Source of the DNA: Coptis chinensis
Taxonomy: Eukaryota; Streptophyta; Magnoliopsida; Ranunculales; Ranunculaceae
Assembly (NCBI GenBank): GCA_015680905.1
Contig: CM027382.1
Location: 4,960,001 to 5,024,000 of the forward strand
Direction of reading: 5' to 3'
DNA length: 64,000 bases
The notes under the pieces were generated by a model, which was not told the DNA's origin, ran no database searches, and saw only the letters and a list, made by a program, of their open reading frames with translations. Every line of letters starts with the position of its first letter. Position 1 is the first letter of the stretch. Of this stretch, positions 23,984 to 35,700 are shown in pieces. The position numbers and the translations under genes were made by a program.

Positions 23984-26900
23984 TCATAACTCGCTAGTTC
24001 CAGGCATAACGGCCAAACCTCCGGCCACCAGTGAGTCGTCAACTTCAGCTTCTTTCCCCTCAACTACTATGGACACACCGTCTAGATTTAGACTCATAAG
24101 AACATCAGACACAGCAGCTTTAGTGCGAGGCACAAAATCTCCGGAGTATCGTTGGAAGAAGTAAGAGCACCACTGGTATCTCCCTGTACCGGTACCACTA
24201 GAGGACGAAGAGTACAATGTCCATGCTCTTTTTCAAAGCTTTATAATCGGCTTCTAGATCAACAAAGTCACCGTCCAGCTCGTCATAAGCTTTAGTAGCG
24301 TTATAACACCCCGTCTTTTTCTTTTATTTTTCTAGTATAATAATAATAATAATTATAATGGATAATAGATAAAATAAAATAGGATAAGTGTTAGTGGAAA
24401 TAGGAGACGTGGGTTTTTGGGATAAACCTTCTTCCCTATTTCGGGGGTTTTTTTTAAAAGAAAAGAAACAAAATATGGTTGGTCAAAAACATAGAGTTGT
24501 ATAGAAAAGAGAAGTTTTTCTGGAAATCTACGAATAGCGCAGCTAGCTGACGGTCGAAGCTAATCATGGGTGAGTAGTTTTTTTTTTTTTTTTCTATTTC
24601 ACTGAATCTAGAGTTTGACATGTATAAAGAAATAATTTTCTTTGTCTACAAGTTTCCGGCGCATTTTCTTGCCCTTACATTTATTATCTTGAATAAATCG
24701 TTGTATCGTTAAAACTTGTTAAATGCTAGGATATTGCTCGGTTGAAATTCTAAGATTTGAAATTAAACCGTGAAACTCTGAAAGTGAAGTGTTTGTTAAC
24801 TCTGAAGTGATTTGTTAAACCCTATTGAACTCTGAGATTTTAAAGTGAACTGTTAGAAATTGATTAGTGAAACTAGGAAATTTAATCTGTTAGAGCTCGG
24901 ACGAGGCTGTTAATGGTGGGCAAGCCTAACGAAATCGCCCTGTATAGTATTTTTGGATTGAACCTTGATAATCTTGTTGTTTTGTTGTGGTATACTTGAA
25001 TGAGGTTTGATTGCAGGGGGTGTGTGAGTGTTGTAGAGTGAGGGGAAAGCGCTGGCGAAGCTTATAGAAGTCAGTAATGGCGTCGTCAAGCCAAAAGAAG
25101 GAAATTGTCGAAATTGTTTTAGTTTGAACTATTTTTTGTTTTGATTGTGAATTGTTGGTGGTTTATGGGTTGTTGATGGTTGTTTGGGTGCTGTAGAGTG
25201 AGGGGGAGGCTGTTGGGAGCTTGAAGACGCATCAATGGCGTCCAATCGAGTTTTTCCCAGTATAATAAAATCATGAATTATTGGTATAGGTGTTTAGGGG
25301 TTTTCTCAAGGAACCCAACCGGCCGAAGTTCAAATGGGTGGTGGAGTGATGGTGGTGGCCGGGTGGTATGGTGGTGGAGTGAGGCGTGAGGGGAAGGGAA
25401 GAATGATGACCGATGATTTTCCTTGTCTTTTGGGCTTGGGCGAACCATTTCTATTGTGGTTTGGGTAGAACCAACTCATCTTGAGTGATGGCGGTGGTGT
25501 TTGGAGGTGGAGGAGAGTCTTTGGAGGAAGAAGAAGGTGAACGATGAAATTTCGATTTGGGCTTGGGCCAAATTGTGGGTGGGCTTATGTGTTTTTAAAT
25601 TTTAGATTTTCAATTTGGATTTTAGTTTTAGACTTTGGGCTTTTGGGTTAGAGGAGTTTGGGGGTTGGTTGGAGTTTGGGTTTGGTTATTTCTTTGTTGA
25701 CTTTTGGCAGGTTGACTTTGACTGTTGACCAGGGTTGACTTTGACCAATTGACCCAATTTGACCTTTTAACTCGGATTAGGATTTGGTCTATTAGGATAG
25801 GTCTAGGGCTATTAGCATGCTTGGCTTTAGGCTAAGACCTTTCTATATATCGATATTAATGCGTGTATTAACTACTATGTGATATTTCAGTCTTTTATGA
25901 TATACAACGTTATGACACTTAGACATCCATATAATTAATAACGCGTAAACCAAAAATACATGAAACAAGAAACTCCTTCGTTCTCTGAGATAATATATGC
26001 AATAAAATCCAATAATGCGTAAACAAATTTACCGTACCCTTTTAGATCTCTCCACACATTAAGTTTTGGAAATGAGATTTTATGACTGATGATGTCATAT
26101 GTTATGTGGGCATTTATTGAATGTGCCATAAATGGCCCGTTAGTGTTATAAAGGGGTATTCATTGATTGTGCCATGAATACACTGAGTATTCATTGAATG
26201 TGCATGAATGACTAGATTGTTTGGACTGCCCTAGATAGGAACTAAGGTATTCGCCTTGCGGGTTAGTTGTATTCCTTGAATGTGGCGGGAATGACCTAAG
26301 GTACATCAGTACTAAAGGGTGAGTGTATAAGAAAAGAAATTGATTAATTTATATATAAGAGAAATTGATTTGATTATGCGAGTGTGTTTGGGCTTACTTT
26401 TGAATACCTATAGGATATCTACATATGTTATATAGAAGTTCTAACTTTTTTTTGCAGGAGGGTAGGATTTAATAACATTTTGTGCAAGGACGCAGTCCTA
26501 CCCTTATACAGCAGTGGATATCGGTAAGTTTTAATTCAATGACTTAGTTATTAAAACAAGTTATTATAATGAGTTAATAAAATGGAAGTCTTGCTTGGGA
26601 AGAAACAATGCCGGTTGAAATGACCGAACTACCTATCTTCCAAGCTGAGAATGATTAAGTTAGGATATATTTAAAGTGATAGTTTGATAAGTAAAGACTG
26701 GAAATGTTTATATGTAGTTAATCTACTCATACCAGCAAATTCCATTTTGCTGACCCATGTTTGCTTTGTTTTGGCAACGTGGGTGTGTTTTTGGGAACAT
26801 AGGTGGAAGGCAGTGGAACCACGACATTTGGTTTGGATTTGTTTCTAGAGCAGTTCGGGAGTTTAATTTTATTAGGTCTGATCTTTTTGAAAACATGTAA

Positions 26901-29280
26901 TAACGTAGTTTCATATCCATCATGACCTGAGCATAAGATGTTGAAGACTTTTATTCTTAGAGTTTTGTTTGATGTTTTATTGGAACGAAATATAGTATTT
27001 TAATAAAGTGAAATTGAGAAATTTTGGAGATTATTGTTTTCAAGTTGTTTCTTTTATGATGTGGGTTTTAGGTTTTGACATGTGTTGTATGATTGTATCC
27101 ACCCCGTCATAGCCTGGGTTTTTAGACAATTGAACCGAGTGATGTTTGAGATATTTATATTTCAAATATTCACTTTGTAATTGTTTAGAAATTGATAAGT
27201 TTTGACAAGCGTCTTGAATGACTCCCTTGCGGTCGCGGATTATTCTCTTTACCAATTTCCATCTTCGATTTAATTTCTAAAGATTTCCGATTATTTCAAG
27301 TTCTTCTTCAAACACCTTCAGTAGTTTCAAACCAGATCTTCGCCAAGATTCCATCTTCACCAAACTAAGAGCTTGGTGCGTTTTCTTCAGGTCTTCAAGC
27401 TCCTCGCATTCCATCTTAGCAAAGATCCCGAACATTCTTTTTTAGCTCGTCCGGTTTCACCACGGTTTCCCTATCCGTCCGGAGAGACTGGAAATCTCCT
27501 TCACTTCCACGAAATCCACTCACAAGCTACTGAGGACGTATACATATGCTAATAATCGGTTCAAGAACGAAGTTCAATAAGCAAGCAAATAAGTTAAAAC
27601 AAGACAGCCCCACGTACCAGACATTGAGCGATTTCCATCCGTTTTAAGTTATCCTCCAACCCCCTCTCATCCAGCTCCTTACGGTTGCCATCCAAAGCTA
27701 TATGATCAAGCAGACAGGCTGCTACCTTACTCGACCTGAAGTTGCAATCAGTCCGCTTCACAGTCCGCTGCACCCATTGTCATCCAGGTATACAAGTTGG
27801 GTCTCCAAGTCCTCAGCAATCATAGTTGATTTCCCACTCGCCTTATGGGAACTCTTCGCCTTCGCTGGCGGACTAGTCTCTCGCACCACCGGCGACGAGC
27901 TCGGCCTAGCTCCAAAAGTAGCAAGGTCCAGAACCTGCTCCGGTCTCGCCCGAGTCTTGTGAGTGGTAGTCCCACCAATTTGACCACCACCAGAACCACC
28001 CCCAGTGTTGGAACTCTCCCCTAAAGCATGCCTCACAGCTTTAGCAACCCTTACAGCGTCTTGCTCAGACGCATCAGCTTTCCTCTTCGACGACCTGCTC
28101 CTTACATGAGGGTTGAAGACCATCGTCTCCAGCTCTACAGGAGCATCAATCGATTCCACCACCAGTCGCCCGGCTTGACCCACCCGCACTGAGGGCGGCA
28201 ATCCTCCTCGAGGGTCGATGCGGAGCTAACGCGACCTTGGTTTCTATCCTCCCTGGTTACCAAGTCACTTGCGCGCTTCTCCATCACTTCCCTTCTAGCT
28301 TGACCTCAAGCTTGATCCTTCTGAATTCTTCTTTTCTCTCGGATCACTGGACCCCCTTTCTATACAAAGAAATGAGCAACCGAGGCGGCTTTGCTTGTTT
28401 TACACTTTCGACGCGCTTCTGCGAACCTTTCTATTTCCCTATGATCAGTTCGTGTTTTGACAGAAAAATCTACAAACCAAGCAAAGACACAGATCAGTTA
28501 GAATAGCAACAACTCACCCATTAAAATGACATGTACAAGACACTCCCACCCACCGGAGATATTGCAAATCCTAGTTTGCAACCTACACCCGCTAGCACAG
28601 TAGTTGCCAACTAGCAGTAACGGCCTCTTGGTCCAAGCCTCGTTGCTTACACCGTCGATCACACCAGAACGCGTTGTCATAGTTTGCAAGCTAAAGTTGA
28701 AATTACCGTGACGCCTTTACAACGGTGCTTTCAGTAATATCAGACACCCCTATGTGGTACTCGCCACTTGCATTCAGCAGGTCGAACACCTTGAACAGCC
28801 GCCAGGTGTTACCAACAAACTGATAAGGGGATTTCTAACAATGAGCTAGAAAGTCGCAAACCAGCTTTGAGAACGGTATTTGCATATGCGTTCTCAGCTG
28901 ACCTCACAGATTATTATCCCACCATTCGGCGGATTGTATTCTTCACTCCACACATTTTCACTCGACCTTGGTTCGTATATCTCTAGGTCCGGTACGTTTA
29001 TCCCATAAGCTGCCCTCAGTTCGGGGAACACACTCGCTGCACGACGATCCACCTTCCTAGGGGGCAACCCACTTGAAGACGACCCCTCACTACGACCTGA
29101 CGTGCTAGCCACAGCACCAATAGAGCCAGATTGAACACTACTCTCATCTCCCCTAACTTCCTCACCATGCTCAGTTTGATTACCAAGACTCACTGACTCT
29201 TCCTTATCATCCTCATACTCACCACAGCTTAAAGAGACCTCTCGAACCTCTTCAGATCGAGTATTGTCAGAGTCAGACAT
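23984..29280 (-). pseudogene. Antisense ORF region of Tat element (PF04195-like), split by a solo LTR
   Basis: Read on - from 29280: an acidic Ser/Glu-rich N-terminus of about 85 residues (MSDSDNTRSEEV…), then RKVDRRAASVFPELRAAYGI and GGIIICEV. After a frame change comes LRTHMQIPFSKLVCDFLAHC, followed by YQFVGNTWRLFKVFDLLNAS (28780-28860). The last block looks like the Transposase_28 / putative gypsy-type transposon domain (PF04195), a family I know from antisense ORFs of Tat elements. A low-complexity basic part follows (28201-27758, RSRSSKRKAD, Gly-rich). Then comes KGVIQDA, interrupted by the 24302-27207 insert, and it resumes TKAYDELDGDFVDLEADYKA to a stop at 23984. Function is unknown. 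Stops and shifts make it dead here. Domain naming is from memory. Confidence 0.6.
24302..27207. mobile_element. Solo LTR, about 2.9 kb, with 5-bp target duplication
   Basis: The ends are TATAACACCCCGTC… and …TTTTGACA; TA probably replaces the canonical TG. The flanks are AGCGT on both sides (24297-24301 and 27208-27212), a 5-bp duplication as made by LTR elements. Removing insert and one copy rejoins the antisense frame (KGVIQDA/TKAYDELD). The sequence has the GTTGACTTTGACC repeats (25710-25750) often seen in large plant gypsy LTRs. No coding domain is present. Confidence 0.75.
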
Positions 29281-29820
29281 TTTTACGTTTTCTTTTTACC
29301 GACTACCCAAACTTAAATAATAAAGCCTAACACCGACCTATCTACTAAACACACAACGCTTGACTAAGATGAAAGAAAATGGAAAGCGAAAGGAAAGCAG
29401 CAAAGCAGTGAAACACTCACCTGAGAAACCCTAGCTTGCAGTTTTGTTGAAGACGAAAACAAAAAATAACTTTGCAGTTGTCCCAAATTTGATTTTGTGC
29501 AACCGCCCGTTCAGTTATCAAGGAGTTATGATTACAACCTACGGCCTAGCCCACACACGTGGCTCAAGGAACTGTCTTTTCATGATTCCGGAAAATGCAA
29601 CAACACATTTCTCTACCAACTGCTATGATTCGGTCACATGCCAATCACGTGACAACTTTTATTTTCCAACTGAATCGTCATGCAACCCAAGTCAAACGTT
29701 ACAGCGTGCCAATTATCCAACTTACACCAGCCGCTCGTCCACTCATGCTCAACACGTTCGTTGCCGCTTTTCTCTCGATGGGATCGCATCCATAAACAAA
29801 GACAATCTAATCGAGGGGCG

Positions 29821-30183
29821 TGTAAGGAGCAATATCCTCATTAAAGAATATTAAGCACGCGTTAAGCATAAGTAGAGATCACTGCGACTCGCAAGCAGCT
29901 CGTTTTATGTAGGTGGTACACTCCAGCTCGCTCAAGAACGTTCCAAGAAGATTGAACGACCTAGAGCAGAACGCTTCGAATAAAGACTTTTTCCTTAATC
30001 CAAAGGTAATCATTACCAAAGCCATATCTGCACTTCCAATTACCGGGAATTATGAACTCGCACCCACTCGATGATCACCGCCTTCCTACGGAACTAACCT
30101 AACACTCATTACGTAATCTCCACCCTACATATGTACAAGGGAGTACATGTGTCTCGAAGATCAACACTCTCTTGTGCCTATAA
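29821..30183 (+). repeat. 3' LTR of Tat element, truncated
   Basis: Begins TGTAAGGAGCAATATCC and follows the 5' LTR for about 360 bases, with scattered substitutions and several 2-4 base gaps. It stops at GTGCCTATA; the last ~155 bases of the LTR are absent. A short purine run, GAGGGGCG, precedes it as polypurine-tract candidate. Confidence 0.88.
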
Positions 30184-30482
30184 CAAGTCAGAGGCAACTA
30201 TTTCTAGTATAGCTCGATTGAGGTCACCATTAAAGTCGACAAAATCTAAATGTTTAAGCTGGTGAAACCTATGAAGAAGGCCAGAAACAGATCGGTTTAC
30301 ATGAATCATTGGATCATTGATAGTTAACCTGGATAGACGATGATTCGTCATTGAAAGTCTCCTGCAGACTAATGAAACGGATTTTAAGAGTGTCTAGTAT
30401 GATGATCTTGCTGATTGAGACGATCAACAACCAATTCCCAACAATCGTCTGGTAGGTAATCCCAAGTTCTCTTTTCAGCCAT
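30184..30482 (-). pseudogene. F-box/LRR protein fragment, 5' part only
   Basis: From the Met at 30482: MAEKRTWDYLPDDCWELVVD, then RLNQQDHH. After a frameshift near 30380 it continues LKSVSLVCRRLSMTNHRLSR and then, within the LRR-like part, GLLHRFHQLKHLDFVDFNGD. The LPDDCWE…L+SVSLVC+R pattern is a plant F-box (SCF E3 ligase substrate receptor), and the later part looks like the start of LRRs. The fragment ends exactly where the truncated Tat 3' LTR begins, so the rest of the gene was lost. The frameshift and the truncation make it non-functional. Confidence 0.78.
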
Positions 30483-31461
30483 TTTGCTCCAAATGAAGTC
30501 GTAAATCAATTCAGAATTGAAAAAATGAATCAAGATAACTCAGTGAAGAGTTTACTATCTGTGTTATCAACGACCCTATTTAGGGTGTAGACTATTCTGC
30601 TTTACATGAAAACGTACCTCCTATTGAAACTGGTTTAATGTATAGTGTATGATACAATAAAATAAGGCAAAAACTACTTGAAAACAAGTCATTGTATTTA
30701 ATACAATATATATTTTTAGCCACCTCAGAAATCTGAGACGCAAAAACCTCTATACAAGTTCATCTGTTCATAAGAGTCAAGGAAACCAAAAGACCCGTTA
30801 AAGGTCTACTGGAACTTGGAAATCTATAACTAGAAACTGGAGAACTAAGGAAAAATCAATCTCGGTATAGAGGTTTAAAACTTTAGGGAGATGGTTGCCA
30901 GCGCACAACGATTAGAGTTACTTGATAACTTGTTGACTAATGACGTCTGGTTGTTCTAGGATTATTGTGGTGGACAGCTATTTTCGCTGACCCATACAAA
31001 CATAGTATGTAGTACTAGCTGTTCAACTCATTTTACCTCCCTAAGCTCGCTATTGTTTGAACTAAAAGATCTGTAACAAGAACAGATTTATTCACCCAAT
31101 CCTAGGAAGTTCCGACAAATCAAACACACAATAACACTAATAACAATTCAGATATTGTCATTCTTTTCAACCAAATTGGACGTACATTAAAATGATTAAA
31201 TAAACAAATTTATACATTAACCAAAATTCTATAGCAACGAATCTTTTGAACCGAATTTGTGAACAAGCGTGGCACTCATCGGGCGAGAGAGTGCGTGTGT
31301 ATTAGTCAAGAAAGTCTTGAAAATCAAGGTCTCTGTTTGCCACCTCGGTGTGTTTACAAATTCGGTTCAAAGTGTGAGTTGCGTAGAAACTACTCATACA
31401 TTAATTGTGTTTTGTTCTTTAAAATAAATTGATAAAAATCTTGACAAACCTTGTGTATCTT
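30483..31461. other. Gene-free spacer with two inverted repeats
   Basis: One inverted pair is AAACCTCTATAC near 30746 and GTATAGAGGTTT near 30866. A longer pair is described at 31245-31371. No coding sequence recognised. Confidence 0.45.
31245..31371. repeat. Inverted repeat with 20-bp arms
   Basis: Left arm TTTGAACCGAATTTGTGAAC (31245-31264); right arm is its complement with one mismatch (31352-31371), separated by about 87 bases. No flanking target duplication was identified. It could be a small MITE or a foldback. Confidence 0.65.
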
Positions 31462-32174
31462 TGTTGGATTTTTATCGATATCTCATGCATGATTCTATGA
31501 TATATACAATTCGTTATATCACATGCATAAAATAAGCGTGAGAAGCGAAGATCGTACAGTCCGCGGCTTTCAATTTGAAGTTCAAGCTTTGATCTCGAGG
31601 AGAAGATGTTCTTGACACACTCAAGATCTTCTTCTTAACTTTGCTTGAGTCGAGTTCAGAGCAGGAGGCAACCTTTTCACGAACCAAGAACGAGCTGTGA
31701 TGTTGGGGAGGATAATCTGGCTATGGAATCTCATACAGTCGCACAAGAACTACTTTAGAAATGTTGGAATTTAGCAATTAAAAGGAGAGAGGCTTTAACA
31801 TTGTTAGGATCATTAATATGTGAGATTAAGAGTCCCATTTATAAGGGTTCGCTCCTGATATTGGATGGGATAAGTCATATCTTTGTCCCAATATCGGAAT
31901 GGGATGGGGATTATATCTTGTCCCCGATATCGATAGGATAAGAATCTTTATCGCTGCGTCTAATATCGGATAGGATAGAGTTATATACTCGTCAATATCG
32001 ATAGGATGGGAATCTATCTTTCATCCTAATATCGATGGGATGGGGAGTCTATCTTCATCCCAATATCGGATGGGATAGGATAGTATACTTCATCTTTCGA
32101 TGGTTTATCCTTATCTTGGTGAATCTATGGTTTATCCTTATCTTTGGGCATCTATCCAACCTTATTTTCCAACA
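31462..32174 (-). repeat. Left LTR (3' LTR) of copia element, 713 bp
   Basis: Pairs with 38255-38994. From about 31855 to 32095 it holds a degenerate tandem repeat of a roughly 38-bp unit built on CCAATATCGGATGGGATA. Confidence 0.85.
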
Positions 32175-32799
32175 TCTCCAGCTGAATAAGGTTTTAAAGA
32201 GAAGCATTTAAGTAGAATGCTTAGCCATTTGTGGTAATCTCGCGGCAAATGGTTTGTGTGACTTTCAAGCAGCGCGTATCATGATATCTGGTGAAGTAGC
32301 AAATTGTGATGAAAAGCGACCACGTGTGGTCTACCATGAAAGTGATCTTAAAGAAGATGAATCGAAAACCTAATATCGGGAGGTGTGTGTATACCCAAAG
32401 ATGTTGTTTGTTTAAATCGGCTTTGACAAATAGCACTTCGTCCACTATGAGTCCACACCCGTAAAAAAAAGCGTATCACATGATTCACAATTATCATCCG
32501 GTATTCTGGCGAGGTAGAATCGGTGATTGTGTGATAAACCAGGTTTCTTTTACCGCTGCCTTGAGTAAATTTGTCGTCGGGAAGTTCTACCAACTTCGGT
32601 ATGCATCGATCGGCGCTTTTTAGTAAGGCTTGTGGGGAGCAAAGGAAAGTTACGAGTAGTCCTCTTATTTTTCTTGACAAGGTCAAAGTTGAGGAGGGTA
32701 CCATTCGATATGTTTTTAAACAAAAATATATCGATAGAGCTCATTAGCAAAATTTTTAGGGATATTTCTTTTCTTGCTCTCGGATAATCGACTATACGT

Positions 32800-35700
32800 G
32801 TTGTGTGAAAACATGTCATGGCAAGGAATTATCTAAATTTGTTTACTCAACAATAGATATCTGTATGTCCACTCATACCATGCAAGTGTTGTCATCCCAC
32901 AATGACAATTCCAAGGATACTATGCTCCCACTTGGCGATAGCGTTTGTAGGTTTAAGGCGAATCTTCCACTATGAAACTGTTTCTTCTTATCGATTATAA
33001 GAAGGGGCATGACTCGACCTAAGTCCACCCGCTTCCTATAAGGTTTAGTGACTTGTCAAGCTAAACTCACTTGTTTAAAATGGAGTATTTGTTCATGTGA
33101 GTGAACGATCGACCTCTTGACATACATATGAGATGATAAGCGATTATAATGAGAATCTGTCGATGGAAAGAATGCACTTTTATTCATTAAACCATCAAAG
33201 TGTTCTTAACATAATCACATCCTCTTTAACCCTGAGCATTTTTACATGTGCAGGAAGAGTTCCTTTGGAATAGGTTTGGTCGATTGGATCGCAACCCATC
33301 GATCGATGGATATATGTTTGTAGAACCACTTTCTTTTTGATTATCATTTGTAGTATGCGTAGTGGTATTTTAACTTTCATATGCTTGGTTCTTCCATGGT
33401 ACTTTGGATCTTTAGCATATGCACGAAGCGACCATCTTTGTCGGTCGGATGTGGTGGTTATTGACTCTTGAAAACAACGACAAGTGTTTGATGAATCGTC
33501 GACCACCACCTGACCTCATTGTGGCGAGGGGCGACTTATCTGATATACTTTCGGCTTCCATAGTTGAAAGTCTTTATGGAAGTTTGCTTCTTCTTTGCTC
33601 GGGATATAGCACCTCCGTTCATTATGTAGGTATATCACGAAGTTGACTTCCTCTCATCAAGATTCTCGACCCGGTCGGCATCGAATTGCCAATCGGAAAC
33701 AAGATCTTTCCGCGGTAGACAAGTGAGTAGTCCGCGGTGCCTTTTAGATACCCTCATTATCTTCTTGACGCTTCCGATTAATGCGACCCGGGGATTTGTT
33801 TGGAACCTTGATACTAATTTGACTGCATAGCGGATATACGGCCTTAATACCTGACATTAAATACATAAAGGCTTCATTGCGCTTGAGTATGGTACATTTT
33901 TCATAGCACGAGGTTTGATAGGATTCTTGGGAGACATTTTAGAACTTCAAGACTCTCCCTAGACTTCTTGGGAGATCCACTTGCTTACAATCGAGTCATG
34001 TTGAATCTTTCCAAAACCTTCTTGATATATGTCTCACGAGACAAAGATAACAAAGCGTTTGGGCCGATCCGCGAGTTATTTTAACTCTAAGACATAACTA
34101 GCTTCACCGGTATCCTTCATTTGAAGTTTAATGACAACCAACTCCTTAGTGGAATTTATCAATGCCTTATTGTTACCTGCTAACAAAATGTCATCCACAT
34201 ATAGAGATAGAATCACAAAACCATTTTTAGATGTCTTGACATATATGTGATAGTCCTCATTTACCATTTGAATTTGTCTTGAAGCATTGCTTCATGGAAT
34301 CTCATATTCATTTTGTCACAGAAACTGTTTTAAACCATATATGGATCTTTTAGGTTTACACTTTGTGTTCACGACCCTTGATTGAAAAACCCGATTAGGT
34401 TGATCCATATAGATTTCCTCTTGTAATTCTCCATTGAGAAAAAGCGGTTTTGACATCCATCGGTAAAGCTCACAAATCTAAATGGGGACCGTTGACAAGG
34501 AGGGAGGCGTTATGGAGGCAAATCTACTCTCTTGGTGAGAAGGTGTCCTCATAGTCTATTCCTTCTTTTTGGGTGTAACCTTTTGCAACAAGCCTAGCTT
34601 TTGAATTTGTCTATGTTCCCTTCCGCATTTTTCTTGATCTTGAGAACCGGCTTGTTCCCGATAGATCTCTGTTTGGATGTAGATCGACTAAGTCCCATAC
34701 TTTGTTTTTCTTCGCCGACTCGATTCTTCCTTCATAGCTTCCATCCACTTACTTGTATTGGACCGAAATAGCCTCCTTGAGCGTTTTAGGTTCATCAGGA
34801 TATTTTGTAAGTGCGATGGTCATATTTATCTCCCACTTCAATCTCAACCGGCGTTTGGGGATATGGCCTCTAACAACTCTTACGAGGTTGGGATTGATCG
34901 ATCATTTGACCCGATGCCATTTATTTACTAGAATCGAGGGGTTGATGAAAGTTTCAAAATAGCCTTGTTAAATTCCGTGATTATAAGGTTATCAACAAGT
35001 AAAGTTGTATATCACTTATCAACCTTCCCTCGTTGAATTATTGATCCTCTAAGAATCGGCGTTCGTGCTTTATTTTCGTGACATGCCCATGGCAGTATCC
35101 TCCCACTAGGAAGACATACCCATAGAAGTACCGGTATCTTATAAAGATGTCTGCTTCTTTCGAGGAGCACTAACTTTCCAAATTCTCGATTTTGAAAGTG
35201 ACAAGGCGCGCCCCGTGGTCTACAAGGTAGTTCAAAGCGGGTTGTCTGCGATCCATAGTTCATAGGGTGTTTTGTCCGATTTTTGAAGGAACTAGGTTAA
35301 GTAATAATGGCGGTAGATTAACAATGCATCACCCCAAAATGGGATAGGCAAGTTAGCACGAGCCATCATAGATCTAAACCATGTCGGCCGGGGTTCTATT
35401 CCTTCTCTCGAGAACACCATTACTGGCGAGGGTATAAGGAATAGTTAGCTGTCTAACTATACCCTTATTTTCCTGAGTTCCTTAAGAAGCTCCGTGAAGA
35501 TATTATTCGTCATGATGGAGTTCTTAAGGCTTTTTTTGTCTATCCAAGTTGATTCTCAACTAAGTTGTGTACTTTTAAAATAGTCCAAAGTCGTCGGTTG
35601 TGAGACATCGAATTACTACGGTCCATGCGCGTGTATAGTCATCTGTGAAGGTAATGAAATCCAAAGCCCATGCCTTCTAACGTTACATTCATTGGTCCCT

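Larger units (their letters stand above)
14840..30183 (+). mobile_element. Ty3/gypsy retrotransposon, Tat lineage, decayed and 3'-truncated
   Basis: Order: 5' LTR, PBS, gag, protease, RT, RNase H, integrase, a tandem-repeat zone, a long region with antisense ORFs, and a partial 3' LTR. The antisense ORFs between pol and the 3' LTR and the repeats after integrase are hallmarks of the Tat lineage (Grande, Retand, Ogre). A 2.9-kb solo LTR (24302-27207) is nested inside. Many in-frame stops show it is dead. The 3' LTR ends abruptly at 30183 against an F-box fragment. Confidence 0.88.

Noticed and set aside
15179..30200. Tat element as still active
   Set aside because: At least seven in-frame stops, frame changes and a truncated 3' LTR exclude autonomy.
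32550..32819. 89-residue - strand ORF as a host gene next to the copia LTR
   Set aside because: Lies inside the copia element, has no known domain and overlaps another ORF in a different frame.
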